The notes under the pieces are model-generated. The model did not search any database. It was not told where the DNA came from and was given only the letters and a program-made list of their open reading frames with translations. From Halobacillus andaensis (lineage in GTDB: Bacteria; Bacillota; Bacilli; Bacillales; Halobacillaceae), in assembly GCF_014636475.1 (NCBI RefSeq), contig NZ_BMEL01000002.1, forward strand, positions 310,001 through 374,000: a stretch of DNA of 64,000 bases, in the 5' to 3' direction. Position 1 is the first letter of the stretch. Every line of letters starts with the position of its first letter. Positions 8,932 to 18,500 of the stretch are shown in pieces. Made by a program: the position numbers and the translations under genes.

Positions 8932-9831
8932 ATGAAATCTTATCCTAAAGAACAAATCCAAGCTTATAAAGAAAAAAATAAACAGACAGGGCGTTTACTT
9001 ATTAAGTGTCCGGATCAACCGGGTATTGTCTCTTCTGTCACACAGTTTTTGCATAAGAATGAGGCAAATATTATCGAATCTAACCAATATACAACTGATC
9101 CGCAGGATGGAAAGTTTTTTATGAGAATTGAATTTGAATCTTCCAAACTTCCTGAAGCAGAGGAAGAATTAAGAAATGACTTTGGATCCATCGCTGATAC
9201 GTTCGATATGGAATGGTCACTAAAAGGGGCCTATGATGTTAAGAAAACAGCTATTTTTGTTTCCAAAGAGCTGCACTGCTTACGTGAACTACTGCTTGAA
9301 TGGCAAAGCGGTGATTTAATTGCCGATATTAAAATGGTCGTTAGTAACCATGAAGATTGTAAAGAGTTAGTAGAATCGTTTGGGTTACCATTCTTTCATA
9401 TTCCATCTAATAAAGATATTCGCAAGCAGGTGGAGGAGAAGCAGCTTAAATTACTAAAGGATTACGACATTGATTTGATTGTGCTCGCACGCTATATGCA
9501 GATTCTTACGCCTGATTTTGTTGCAGCGCATCCTTTTAAAATAATTAATATTCATCATTCATTTTTACCTGCGTTTATCGGGGCAAACCCTCACAAAAGA
9601 GCTTACGATCGTGGAGTAAAGCTTATCGGGGCCACGTCTCATTATGTAACGAATGATTTAGATGAAGGACCTATTATTGAACAAGATATCGTTCGTGTAG
9701 ATCATAGAGATAGTGTGAATGACCTTAAGAAAATGGGGCGTTCGGTTGAGAGAATTGTACTGGCTCGCGGAGTGAAGTGGGATTTAGAGGATCGATTAAT
9801 TGTTCATGAAAATAAAACGATTGTTTTTTAA
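8932..9831 (+). CDS. purU: formyltetrahydrofolate deformylase
   Basis: 299 residues. It hydrolyses 10-formyltetrahydrofolate to formate and tetrahydrofolate, balancing one-carbon pools and feeding PurT-type formate use. An N-terminal ACT domain (GRLLIKCPDQPGIVSSV, about 20-105) is followed by a formyltransferase-fold catalytic domain with INIHHSFLPAFIGANPHKRA and GATSHYVTNDLDEGPII, which carry the family Asn, His and Asp. AAAGGAGA precedes the ATG. It starts 35 bases after sigL. Confidence 0.95.
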   Translation: MKSYPKEQIQAYKEKNKQTGRLLIKCPDQPGIVSSVTQFLHKNEANIIESNQYTTDPQDGKFFMRIEFESSKLPEAEEELRNDFGSIADTFDMEWSLKGAYDVKKTAIFVSKELHCLRELLLEWQSGDLIADIKMVVSNHEDCKELVESFGLPFFHIPSNKDIRKQVEEKQLKLLKDYDIDLIVLARYMQILTPDFVAAHPFKIINIHHSFLPAFIGANPHKRAYDRGVKLIGATSHYVTNDLDEGPIIEQDIVRVDHRDSVNDLKKMGRSVERIVLARGVKWDLEDRLIVHENKTIVF

Positions 9832-9853
9832 ATGAAGTAGGCGGGGTGGTTGT

Positions 9854-10729
9854 TTGATAAAGAATATTCCTTTCTTCATGGTTTTATCAGCTGCTGTTTT
9901 ATGGGGGACAACAGGAACTGCGCAGACTTTTCTGCAGAATAGCCACCCTATATCGGTAGGCGCTATGAGATTAGCTGTAGGAGGTGCATTTTTAACTTTA
10001 ACAGCTGCCGCCTTAAAAAAATTTTCATTTAAAAAATTATCCTTGAGAGATGTGCTGTTGGCAGCTATTTGTATGGCTTGTTATCAGCCATTTTTCTTTT
10101 CTGCGGTCAGTATGACAGGAGTAGCTATAGGAACCGTAGTTGGCATAGGAAGCGCACCGATTATGGCGGGAGCTATAGACTGGGCTGTGAGAAAACGAAG
10201 AAAGTCGATACGCTGGTGGGTAGCAACTGCCCTTTCCGTTATGGGGTGTATGATGTTATTCATGAATAGTGAAGATGTAGTTATTGATCCTCTGGGCACT
10301 TTGTTTGCCCTGGGAGCAGGACTGTCGTTTGCCGGCTACACATTACTTAGCGAAAAACTGGTGAAATCTGATTCCTCGATTTCTGTAGCGGCCATTGTTT
10401 TTCTATCTAGTGCGATTATGCTTTCTCCTTTATTGTTCATTTTTGACAGCAGTTGGATTTTTAATGAGAATGGAATCATCGTAAGTCTTCATCTAGGCGT
10501 ATTGGCAACGGGGGTTGCTTACCTCTTATTTTCTAGAGGGCTAGTTCAAGTACAAGGGTCAACAGCCGTAACCCTTTCTTTAGCAGAACCTTTAACAGCA
10601 GCGGTTTTAGGTGTCTTTTTAGTAGGTGAAGAGTTTTCATTTTTATCGTGGGTGGGGATTGCCCTGATTTTAGGAGGATTAACCGTGTTATCAGTGCCTC
10701 AAAAAACGATAAGTTCAAAAGCTGCATAA
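9854..10729 (+). CDS. EamA/DMT-family transporter
   Basis: 291 residues, ten hydrophobic segments arranged as two EamA repeats (AAVLWGTTGTAQTFL near the N-terminus; AGLSFAGYTLLSEKL at the start of the second half). Drug/metabolite exporter family; the substrate is unknown. TTG start with GGGGTGG upstream, 22 bases after purU, so it may be cotranscribed. A good terminator follows. Confidence 0.82.
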   Translation: MIKNIPFFMVLSAAVLWGTTGTAQTFLQNSHPISVGAMRLAVGGAFLTLTAAALKKFSFKKLSLRDVLLAAICMACYQPFFFSAVSMTGVAIGTVVGIGSAPIMAGAIDWAVRKRRKSIRWWVATALSVMGCMMLFMNSEDVVIDPLGTLFALGAGLSFAGYTLLSEKLVKSDSSISVAAIVFLSSAIMLSPLLFIFDSSWIFNENGIIVSLHLGVLATGVAYLLFSRGLVQVQGSTAVTLSLAEPLTAAVLGVFLVGEEFSFLSWVGIALILGGLTVLSVPQKTISSKAA

Positions 10730-10779
10730 TTTCCCGGGAAATATCGACAAGTTTTAATTACTATTATATGAAATGTTCA

Positions 10780-10815
10780 AAATGCCCCGAGCTGATCGTT
10801 CGGGGCATTTGTTTT
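10780..10815 (+). terminator. rho-independent terminator
   Basis: 11-bp perfect stem AAATGCCCCGA / TCGGGGCATTT with a 9-base loop, followed by GTTTT. Confidence 0.85.
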
Positions 10816-10846
10816 ATATAAAAAGGGGGAGGCTTTTTACATCAGA

Positions 10847-11035
10847 TTATAAAGTTTTAGAAGGTTGATTGAAGCAGCGCTTAAACATCCACTTGTAGTC
10901 TTCAATCTTGTTGCCACGAGGGTTACAGATTGTTTGCGGATCACCCGTAGCTGTGTCTGCCAAGCGACCAATAGCTTTTTTATCTGTTGGTACACCTTGG
11001 TCTGCAAGGTTTGGTGCTTCCGCAATCTCAACAAG
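10847..11035 (-). pseudogene. gbsB: relic of iron-containing alcohol (choline) dehydrogenase gbsB, C-terminal end only
   Basis: Read on the minus strand, a frame ending at the TAA at 10847-10849 gives APNLADQGVPTDKKAIGRLA, then a DTATGDPQTICNPRGNK block and DYKWMFKRCF. The pattern LADQGV, LADTATGDPxxxxNPR and a final helix is the C-terminus of type III iron-dependent alcohol dehydrogenases. Only about 60 residues remain of about 400, and there is no start. It lies directly behind the gbsA relic, in the order expected for a gbsAB operon divergent from gbsR. The assignment to choline dehydrogenase rests on that context. Confidence 0.62.
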
Positions 11036-11040
11036 CTAAT

Positions 11041-11505
11041 ACATCCAAAACTTCTCTATTGTTAGATCAGGGTCAATTACTTCTTCTTGAATGATTCTCA
11101 TATCACAAGTAAATCCCTTAAAGAATGTTGGTAATAGAAAAATCCCTCTTAAAGCTCAGAGCTAAGGTGCGTTCGGACGTGAATTGTATGCTCCTTCTTT
11201 TTGGCCAATTTCTACATAATTTACTACTTTGTCACAATGCTCGGCAGAAATAAGTGGACCGCTTTGTGTATCTCCATCAAACCGATTTCCAAGCTCGATG
11301 GGGCTTGCTTAACTAGTTCATCTGAAAATTCAGAGGTATTGGTCTGATCACCTTAACCGAACACGTTGCGGGCAGATTGGATGGCGTTATTAGTATCTCG
11401 CTATCCTTTTTAGCTGCTTCTGCCGTGATTTCTTAATTTAATCGGATTATTAATACTGCGGGTGGTTGTGGTGTGCCATTCTGTTGCTGGTTCAAATGTT
11501 TACCT
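11041..11505 (-). pseudogene. gbsA: relic of betaine aldehyde dehydrogenase gbsA, deleted and frameshifted
   Basis: Minus-strand translation in changing frames aligns piecewise with GbsA. RSINNPIK, EITAEAAKKD and NNAIQSARNVFG correspond to the N-terminal RSIINPF...AARRAF part. Then comes a jump to SDELVKQAPSSLEIG and RFDGDTQSGPLISAEHCDKV, VNYVEIGQKEGA (about residues 300-350 of the enzyme). CDMRIIQEEVIDPDLTIEKF matches the DMRIVQEEVFGPVLTVE block. In-frame stops, at least three frameshifts, loss of about 240 internal residues including the active site, and loss of the C-terminus show it is dead. The nearby intact GbsR fits this identity. Confidence 0.78.
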
Positions 11506-11610
11506 CTTTTTACGATCACATTATTAAGAAATTAATTAACGTTTTTAACAAAATTTACGATATCAGCTAAAAAAAATATTGTCAAAGCTAAAAAAAAATA
11601 AATTCACGTT

Positions 11611-11632
11611 AAGCCTATGTCGTTATAGGCTT
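11611..11632. promoter_or_regulatory. 8-bp hairpin in the gbsR upstream region
   Basis: AAGCCTAT and ATAGGCTT separated by six bases, about 30 bases before the gbsR promoter. CGTTAA overlaps its left edge. It could be an operator or simply structure; no T-run follows directly. Confidence 0.3.
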
Positions 11633-11659
11633 TAGAGCGGTTTTAATTTTTTTAGATTT

Positions 11660-11687
11660 TTGACATACTGAGATTATTCGTTAAGAT
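11660..11687 (+). promoter_or_regulatory. probable sigma-A promoter of gbsR
   Basis: TTGACA (11660-11665), 16-base spacer, TAAGAT (11682-11687), about 58 bases before the gbsR start. Confidence 0.6.
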
Positions 11688-11714
11688 AAGTTTGTAAAGA
11701 AAAAATTTAACGAA
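11677..11714. promoter_or_regulatory. inverted repeat TTCGTTAA / TTAACGAA, candidate GbsR operator
   Basis: Perfect 8-bp arms at 11677-11684 and 11707-11714 flank the expected gbsR transcription start. The core TTAACG/CGTTAA also occurs near 11537 and 11609. Autoregulation by GbsR is inferred, not known for this site. Confidence 0.35.
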
Positions 11715-11745
11715 ATTAATAAGATTGGTTTGGAGGAGGTCGTAA

Positions 11746-12306
11746 ATGTCGAACCAACATGAAGACCAGGCGAGAGCTTCAATAGAAAGAGCCAAGTCTT
11801 TGGTCATTGATTCAATTGCTGAAACCATGGATTTATACGGGGTCACTCGTAGTGCAGGGAACCTTTATGGAACCATGTATTTTGAAAAAGATATGACGCT
11901 GGATGAAATGCGTGAAAAGCTCGGAATGAGTAAACCAAGCATGAGTACTGGAGTTAAGAAATTGCAGGACTATGATATAGTGAAGCAAACCTTTCGAAAA
12001 GGTACTCGAAGACAAACCTTCGTGGCAGAGAAGGACTTCTTTCAGTTTTTTGCCAACTTTTTTTCAAAGAAATGGTTAAGGGAAGCAAAAATTAATTTAG
12101 ATGCCATTCAAAAAGCACAGAGAGAGTTACATGATCTTATCGAAGATCCTGATGTAGAAGAGAACTTGCGGGAAGAAGCAGTTATAACCTACAGGCAAAT
12201 GGAAGCGTCTAAGTCGTACTATCATTGGCTGCAGAAGATGGTAGCCTCTATTGAAAGTGGAGAAATTTTTGAGATTATCCCTATAGAAGACGAAGAAAAA
12301 AATTAA
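11746..12306 (+). CDS. gbsR: GbsR/MarR-type choline-responsive repressor
   Basis: 186 residues with a winged helix (about 35-100: GNLYGTMYFEKDMTLDEMRE, GMSKPSMSTGVKKLQDYDIV) and a helical C-terminal region. In B. subtilis GbsR represses gbsAB and the choline importer opuB and is relieved by choline. AGGAGGTCGTAA precedes the ATG. It is divergent from the gbsA relic, as in B. subtilis, and is followed by a choline-type transporter. The protein looks intact, so its remaining target may be that transporter or gene copies elsewhere. Confidence 0.88.
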   Translation: MSNQHEDQARASIERAKSLVIDSIAETMDLYGVTRSAGNLYGTMYFEKDMTLDEMREKLGMSKPSMSTGVKKLQDYDIVKQTFRKGTRRQTFVAEKDFFQFFANFFSKKWLREAKINLDAIQKAQRELHDLIEDPDVEENLREEAVITYRQMEASKSYYHWLQKMVASIESGEIFEIIPIEDEEKN

Positions 12307-12313
12307 ATACGCC

Positions 12314-12348
12314 TCTCCCAAAATAACCAATGGTTATTTTAAGGGAGA
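12314..12348. other. strong hairpin between gbsR and the choline transporter gene
   Basis: TCTCCC-AAAATAACCA pairs with TGGTTATTTT-A-AGGGAGA. There is no T-run after it, so it is not a classical terminator; it may stabilise a processed transcript or attenuate read-through. Confidence 0.45.
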
Positions 12349-12410
12349 CGTCCGCCTTCTATAAATTACAGAATATTCAGAAAACAACAGGAAAAATAGG
12401 AGTGAAGTCG

Positions 12411-14051
12411 ATGACAGAACAGTCAAATCAAAGTCAGTCATTCTTTAAAAAGAATGCAACAGCATTGATACTAGGAACAGTAGTCGCATTGTTTATGATT
12501 TATATCTTTATTACGAATGAAAACATACATTATGGTGGCTTCATTGCAATGATTGTTTTCTACGCTCTCGTTTATTATATTGGAGCCTTCTACGCTACAA
12601 AAAAATCCAATTCCCTCTCAGATATGATGGTTGCCAAGCGCAGCATCCCCCTTGGTGTCGCAATGTTCACGATGGCCGCTACTTGGGTAGGCGGAGGTTA
12701 TGTGAATGGAACCGCAGAATTTACTTACAGCGACGGACTTGTGTGGGCTCAAGCCCCTTGGGGTTACGCCCTCAGTTTAATAATTGGCGGGATTTTCTAT
12801 GCCAGAAAAATGCGCCGTTATGAATTTATGACCATTCTTGATCCCCTGCATCAACGTTTTGGTAAACGCATGGCTGGGATTTTATATATCCCTGCTTTAT
12901 TAGGAGAAATGTTTTGGAGTGCCGCTATTCTAACCGCTTTAGGGACCACTTTTGGCACTATATTAAATATTGATTTTACTACATCTATTATTTTATCAGG
13001 TATTATTGCCATTGCTTATACCGTAGCAGGAGGAATGTGGGCTGTTGCCTATACAGATGTGTTCCAAATGGCTGTCCTTTTAATAGGTCTCATTCTAGTT
13101 ATTCCATTTACACTTGGACACGTAGGCGGATTAGAATCAGCGTGGGGTAACTACTCAGTAGAAATGGGGTCTTATGCTAATTTATTTCCACCGTTGGACG
13201 GCTGGAATCATCCAGACTGGGGCGATTATTACTGGAACTGGATTGATTATGCATTGCTCTTAATATTTGGTGGTATCGCATGGCAAGTATACTTCCAGCG
13301 TGTCCTTTCTGCTAAAAATGAGAAAACGGCTATGTGGCTATCCATTACAGCTGGTATCATTTGTATTATCGCAGCGATTCCAGCTGTCATTATCGGTGTT
13401 GTAGGATATAACATTGACTGGGCAGGAATGGGTCTGCCAAGTCCTGAAAATGCTTCCGTGGTTTTACCGCATGTTTTACGCTACTTAACACCTGAGATTG
13501 TATCAGCGATTGGACTTGGAGCTTTAGCTGCAGCTGTTATGTCCTCTATGGACTCATCAATCCTGTCAGCATCTTCTATGGCTTCATGGAATATCTATCG
13601 TCCATTGATTAATCCTAAAGCAAGTCAGGACAAGCTGAAAAAAGTCATTAAACGTACGATTATCATCGTAGGTGTAGGTGCGATGATTATTGCACTGAAT
13701 GTACAAAGTGTCTATACTTTATGGTATTTAGCTTCCGATTTAGTTTATACTATTTTATTTCCACAGCTTACAATGGCCCTGTTTTATAAAAATGCTAACT
13801 TATATGGGTCCATTGCAGGATTTGCAGTTGCTTTATTCCTTCGCTTAGGCGGCGGAGAGCCTGCATTAGGTCTTCCGGCTTTTCTGCCGTATCCGATGAT
13901 CGATCCAGAAGGTATTGTTCTGTTTCCATTTAGGACATTAGCTTGTATTGCCGCCTTTGTATTTATTTTCATCGTATCCGAACTGACAAAAAACAAATGT
14001 AAGCCTAAATCTTTAATTCTTCCATCAGAAAAAGAAGAGGCTTCAAACTAA
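12411..14051 (+). CDS. sodium:solute symporter resembling the CHT1 (SLC5A7) choline transporter
   Basis: 546 residues with about 13 hydrophobic segments. The SSS-family match is clear, and several blocks are close to animal high-affinity choline transporters as I remember them: MAATWVGGGYVNGTAE (88-103), WAQAPWGYALSLIIGGIF, YIPALLGEMFWSAAI, ALLLIFGGIAWQVYFQRVLS, LGALAAAVMSSMDSSILSAS and LWYLASDLVYTILFPQL. The start at 12411 is set by AGGAGTG seven bases upstream; the frame runs back to 12330 inside the hairpin. It follows gbsR, which in Bacillus controls choline uptake, so choline is the likely substrate. A strong terminator follows. Confidence 0.82.
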   Translation: MTEQSNQSQSFFKKNATALILGTVVALFMIYIFITNENIHYGGFIAMIVFYALVYYIGAFYATKKSNSLSDMMVAKRSIPLGVAMFTMAATWVGGGYVNGTAEFTYSDGLVWAQAPWGYALSLIIGGIFYARKMRRYEFMTILDPLHQRFGKRMAGILYIPALLGEMFWSAAILTALGTTFGTILNIDFTTSIILSGIIAIAYTVAGGMWAVAYTDVFQMAVLLIGLILVIPFTLGHVGGLESAWGNYSVEMGSYANLFPPLDGWNHPDWGDYYWNWIDYALLLIFGGIAWQVYFQRVLSAKNEKTAMWLSITAGIICIIAAIPAVIIGVVGYNIDWAGMGLPSPENASVVLPHVLRYLTPEIVSAIGLGALAAAVMSSMDSSILSASSMASWNIYRPLINPKASQDKLKKVIKRTIIIVGVGAMIIALNVQSVYTLWYLASDLVYTILFPQLTMALFYKNANLYGSIAGFAVALFLRLGGGEPALGLPAFLPYPMIDPEGIVLFPFRTLACIAAFVFIFIVSELTKNKCKPKSLILPSEKEEASN

Positions 14052-14054
14052 AAT

Positions 14055-14092
14055 AAAAGATGCCAGCTCTCTTTAAGGGCTGGCATCTTTTT
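14055..14092. terminator. bidirectional terminator
   Basis: Stem AAAAGATGCCAGC / GCTGGCATCTTTT, between the choline transporter gene and the convergent peptidase gene, whose stop codon lies in the loop. Confidence 0.85.
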
Positions 14093-15155
14093 GCGTATTA
14101 AGCTGTATGTTGTACTTCTTCATTAGATAGGATAGAGTTGGTCGTTCGTTTTGGTTTCTTCCTATTATATGGTCGGCGGTAATCAGAGAATTTAAGATGG
14201 CTTCTTCAACGGATTCTCCGATGGCTCTAAATGCTGCATCCATTTCTTCCTCGTGTAGATAGGCGAGGCGCAATAAGTCAGCGGGTTTTTCATGAGGTAT
14301 AGTTGTCGCGGTAGAGAATCCAATTACGATATCTCCGCTTCCATTTAAAATCATACTCCCTGTTCTAGACAGACCGATCACACTTCTCTTGAGGATTCGC
14401 TTTAACTGGCGGTCTGAAACAGGTAAATCTGTAGCTGCCACTAACATAATGGAGCCTTTATCTGCTTCCTCCTCTTGTTGCAGGAAATGGTTTAACTTTT
14501 GACCAATAGGATTCCCGTTGATGGTTAGGTCTTGTAAGTGGCCAAAGTTCGTCACGACGTAAACCCCTATTGTATAGGTTCCATGAGGTAATTGAATAAG
14601 TCGAGAGGATGAGCCAACCCCTCCTTTAAGAGAGTAACAAAGCATACCAGTACCCGCTCCGACTGATCCCTCCTTAAACGACGATGATGCATTTTCAATA
14701 GCTGCTAAAATATGTTCTTTCCTAACGGCTTGCTTGCGAATATCGTTTAAAACCATGTCATTACATTCCCCAATAATAGGATTTACTGTTCCAGTAGATC
14801 GTCCGATGTCTGCATTTGCTCTTAGCGTATAGTCGATCACTGCATCGGCTGCTGCGCCCACACTAAGTGTGTTTGTAAGAATAATGGGAGTTTCGATGGT
14901 TCCTAGCTCCTCTAATTGTATAGACCCCATGGTTTTTCCAAATCCATTAATTACATGGCAGGATCCAATTACTTTTTCCTTAAATAGGTTCCTTCGGTGA
15001 GGAAGAATCGCACTGACACCAGTTTGTATATCGCCCTCACTTAACGTGGTTTGCCCTACAGTTACTCCATTTACATCGGTAATTAAGTTCTGGGTTCCAG
15101 TCTGCATTTGACCAATTTTAATTTTATAGTCTCTCAATCGAACGGTACGTTCCAT
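14073..15155 (-). CDS. P1 (DmpA/S58) family peptidase
   Basis: About 360 residues from MERTVRLRDYKIKIGQ. P1 peptidases are self-cleaving aminopeptidases or amidases (DmpA, BapA). Family blocks are NLITDVNGVTVGQTTL, NTLSVGAAADAVIDYTLR, EGSVGAGTGMLCYSLKGGVG and ILKRSVIGLSRTGS; the probable nucleophile that becomes N-terminal after self-cleavage is Ser235 in DKGSIMLVAATD. AAGGAGG precedes the start at a rather long 11-base spacing. The frame is open to 15230, but the extra residues have no better ribosome binding site. The natural substrate is unknown. Confidence 0.82.
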   Translation of the reverse strand: MERTVRLRDYKIKIGQMQTGTQNLITDVNGVTVGQTTLSEGDIQTGVSAILPHRRNLFKEKVIGSCHVINGFGKTMGSIQLEELGTIETPIILTNTLSVGAAADAVIDYTLRANADIGRSTGTVNPIIGECNDMVLNDIRKQAVRKEHILAAIENASSSFKEGSVGAGTGMLCYSLKGGVGSSSRLIQLPHGTYTIGVYVVTNFGHLQDLTINGNPIGQKLNHFLQQEEEADKGSIMLVAATDLPVSDRQLKRILKRSVIGLSRTGSMILNGSGDIVIGFSTATTIPHEKPADLLRLAYLHEEEMDAAFRAIGESVEEAILNSLITADHIIGRNQNERPTLSYLMKKYNIQLNTQKDASP

Positions 15156-15423
15156 TATGTAAATTGCCTCCTTTTCTTCATTCTTGCATAACAGTGTAAG
15201 GTTATACAAAAAAAGGTGAATACCGTGCATAAAATGGAAAATTAAAGAAGAATATTGTGAGAAAATCTTTCAATCTAAATTTTTTTCAAGAAAAAATGGT
15301 TACGCTTACATTATAATTGCACTTTCAGAAAACTCCATTCATTGCAAGGATTTACCGCCTATTTTAAATTATTTCAATTATCTGAAAACAAATCGTAAAT
15401 CCCTACAATACCGCTGTTTAAGC

Positions 15424-15452
15424 GTGAAAAGTGCTTTTCTTCATGCTATACT
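15424..15452 (+). promoter_or_regulatory. possible promoter of gltAB in the 375-base gap 15156-15530
   Basis: GTGAAA, 17-base spacer, TATACT, about 80 bases before gltA. No gltC-like divergent regulator, riboswitch or clear operator was seen in the rest of the gap, which is AT-rich. Confidence 0.4.
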
Positions 15453-15530
15453 GTTATCAAACTGAAAAAAACAGAATTTTGTCACTTTTGCTTGCAGACT
15501 TCAAGAATGAGTAGATGAGGGGGAACCACT

Positions 15531-18500
15531 ATGCAAAAAAATGGATATCCAATTCCTCAAGGATTGTATCATCCTGAGAATGAACATGAAGCTTGTGGAA
15601 TCGGAATGCTCGCTAATATTAATGGAACAAAATCACATAGCATTGTTGAAAATGCCATTACGATCCTTTGTAACCTCGAGCACCGTGGGGGCCAGGCAGC
15701 AGATGTTAGTACTGGAGACGGGGCAGGGATCCTAACTCAAATCCCACATTACTTTTTCGAGAAACAATGTGAAAAAGAAGACATCGAATTACCTCCAGAA
15801 GGTAAATATGGTGTAGCAATGGTTTTCTTGCCAGAGGACCACGAAACTCGTATGCATTGTAAGGAAGTTTTTGAAAGAATTGTAGCCGAAGAAGGGCAGA
15901 ACTTTCTAGGATGGCGTACAGTTCCCATTAATGATTCCTTCGTTGGGAACGATGCAAAGAAAACGAAACCGTTCATTCGTCAGGCTTTTATTGCGCCGGC
16001 TCAAGGGATCAATGATCGAATGGAGCTTGAGCGCCGTTTATATATCATTCGTAAACGTGCAGAAATCGAAATAGCAAAAATGGAAGGCTATGATGACTTC
16101 TACATCAGCAGTTTGTCATCAAGCACGATCGTTTATAAAGGAATGCTTATACCGGAACAGCTGGACTCTTTTTATATCGACTTGAATCACCCAGACTTTA
16201 AAACAGCACTGGCGTTAGTGCACTCCCGATTTAGTACAAACACATTTCCAAGCTGGAAACGATCGCACCCAAATAGATTTACCATACACAACGGAGAATT
16301 CAATACACTTAGAGGTAATGTGAACTGGATGAGAGCAAGGCAAGAACTTTGCGAATCTGAATATTTCAGTGATGAAGACTTACAAAAGCTCTTACCTGTT
16401 ATCGATTCCAACGGTAGTGACTCCTCTATGTTTGACAACGCTTTTGAATTCCTCTACTTATCCGGTCGTTCTCTAGCACACACAGCCATGATGATGGTGC
16501 CGGAACCTTGGGCAAATGATGCTTCCATCCATCCGAAGAAGAAAGACTTTTATGAATATCATAGCTGCCTAATGGAACCATGGGATGGTCCTGCTGCACT
16601 AGCTTACACAGATGGGAAGCAGATTGGCGCATGCCTTGACCGTAATGGACTGCGTCCTGCGCGATATTATGTTACGAAAGACGGCATGATTGTGCTTGGT
16701 TCAGAAGTGGGGGCTTTGGACATCTTTGCTGATGACATTTTATACAAAGATCGTCTGCACCCAGGGAAAATGCTCTTAGTGGACTTGGAAAAGGGAGAAA
16801 TTATTCCGGATGAGGACATTAAGCTTGAGATTGCGAATCAAGAGCCTTATGGAAAATGGCTTGAAGAATATAAGATGGATCTTGAGGATTTACCAACACC
16901 TGCTAATCAACAGGAGAAGTCTGCAGAAAACCTGATTGATCATCAGCTGGCATTTGGCTATACAACAGAGGAATTGAACAAGATCTTGAAGCCGCTTGTA
17001 TCAGACGGCAAAGATCCAGTTGGGTCAATGGGGTATGATTCTCCACTAGCTGTTCTATCTAAGAAGCCGCAGCTGCTGTACAGTTACTTTAAACAGCTCT
17101 TTGCACAGGTGACGAACCCGCCAATTGACGCGATTCGTGAAAAAATCATTACAATGGTGGAAACGACAATTGGAGCAGAAGGAAACCTGGTTGATCCTCA
17201 GCCGAATAGCTGTAGAAAAATTCGACTGAAAAGTCCTGTATTACGCGACGATCAATTAGAAGCATTAAGACAGCAAAACTTAGAAGGCTTTCAGTCCCAG
17301 ACACTATCGATCTTGTTTGAAGCGAAAGAAAATTCAATGGAACAGGCTTTGGAAGATCTATTTGCTAAAGCAGATGAAGAAGTGAATAAAGGCACCACTT
17401 TGTTGATTCTTTCTGACCGTGGAGTGAATAAGCAGAATGCTGCAATCCCAGCCTTACTTGCAGTGTCTGGTTTGCACCACCATTTAATTCGTCAAGGCAC
17501 GAGAACAAAAGTCAGTATCCTTCTAGAGTCTGGCGAACCACGCGAGGTTCACCATTTTGCAACATTGCTCGGTTACGGTGCAGAAGGAATTAACCCGTAT
17601 TTAGCTTTCGAATCTCTTCAAGACCTTATTGATAAGGAAGACCTTGACGTTGACTCCTTAGATGTTGCGGTTAACCGATTTGTAAACGCCGTTACCGATG
17701 GTGTTATCAAAGTCCTTTCGAAAATGGGAATTTCAACGATTCAAAGTTATCGTGGGGCACAAATTTTCGAAGCTGTAGGTATTCATCCAGAAGTGATTGA
17801 TCGTTACTTTACTAGAACGGCGTCACGATTAGGCGGCATAAAACTGGATATGATTGAAAAAGAAGTTCTTATGAGACATGAAAATGCTTATGGAGATGAA
17901 CGTAAGAGCGAGAAAACACTAGATGCCGGCGACGACTATCAGTATCGAGCAAATGGTGAAGATCATCAGTATAATCCAAAAACCATTCATACACTTCAGC
18001 ACGCTTGCCGGACAAATGATTATAACTTATTCCAGTCGTATTCTAAGATGCTGACGGATGAAACAAATAACTTGCAGTCCTTACGCGGCCTCATCTCATT
18101 TAAGAAACGGCACTCGATTCCAATTGATGAAGTAGAGTCTGTTGAAGACATCTGCCAAAGATTCAAGACAGGAGCTATGTCCTACGGTTCGATCAGTCAA
18201 GAGGCTCATGAGGCGCTTGCTGTAGCTATGAACCGTGTTGGCGGACGCAGTAACACTGGGGAAGGCGGGGAAGACCCTGACCGTTTTACTCCAGACGAAA
18301 ATGGAGACTCCAGACGCAGCTCTATAAAACAGGTAGCATCTGGACGCTTTGGCGTAACAAGTCATTATCTTGTCAATGCTGATGAGATTCAGATTAAGAT
18401 TGCACAAGGGGCGAAACCAGGAGAAGGTGGACACCTTCCTGGTAAGAAAGTCTATCCATGGATTGCGGAGGTGCGTGGATCGACAACCGGTGTTGAGCTT

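Noticed and set aside
10837-11065. Frames of about 65 residues on both strands
   Set aside because: They are out-of-frame readings of the gbsB relic; the homologous frame is a different one without a start.
15299-15313. Catabolite-response-like sequence TGGTTACGCTTACA before gltA
   Set aside because: The left half lacks the AA of the cre consensus (TGWAANCG); too many mismatches.
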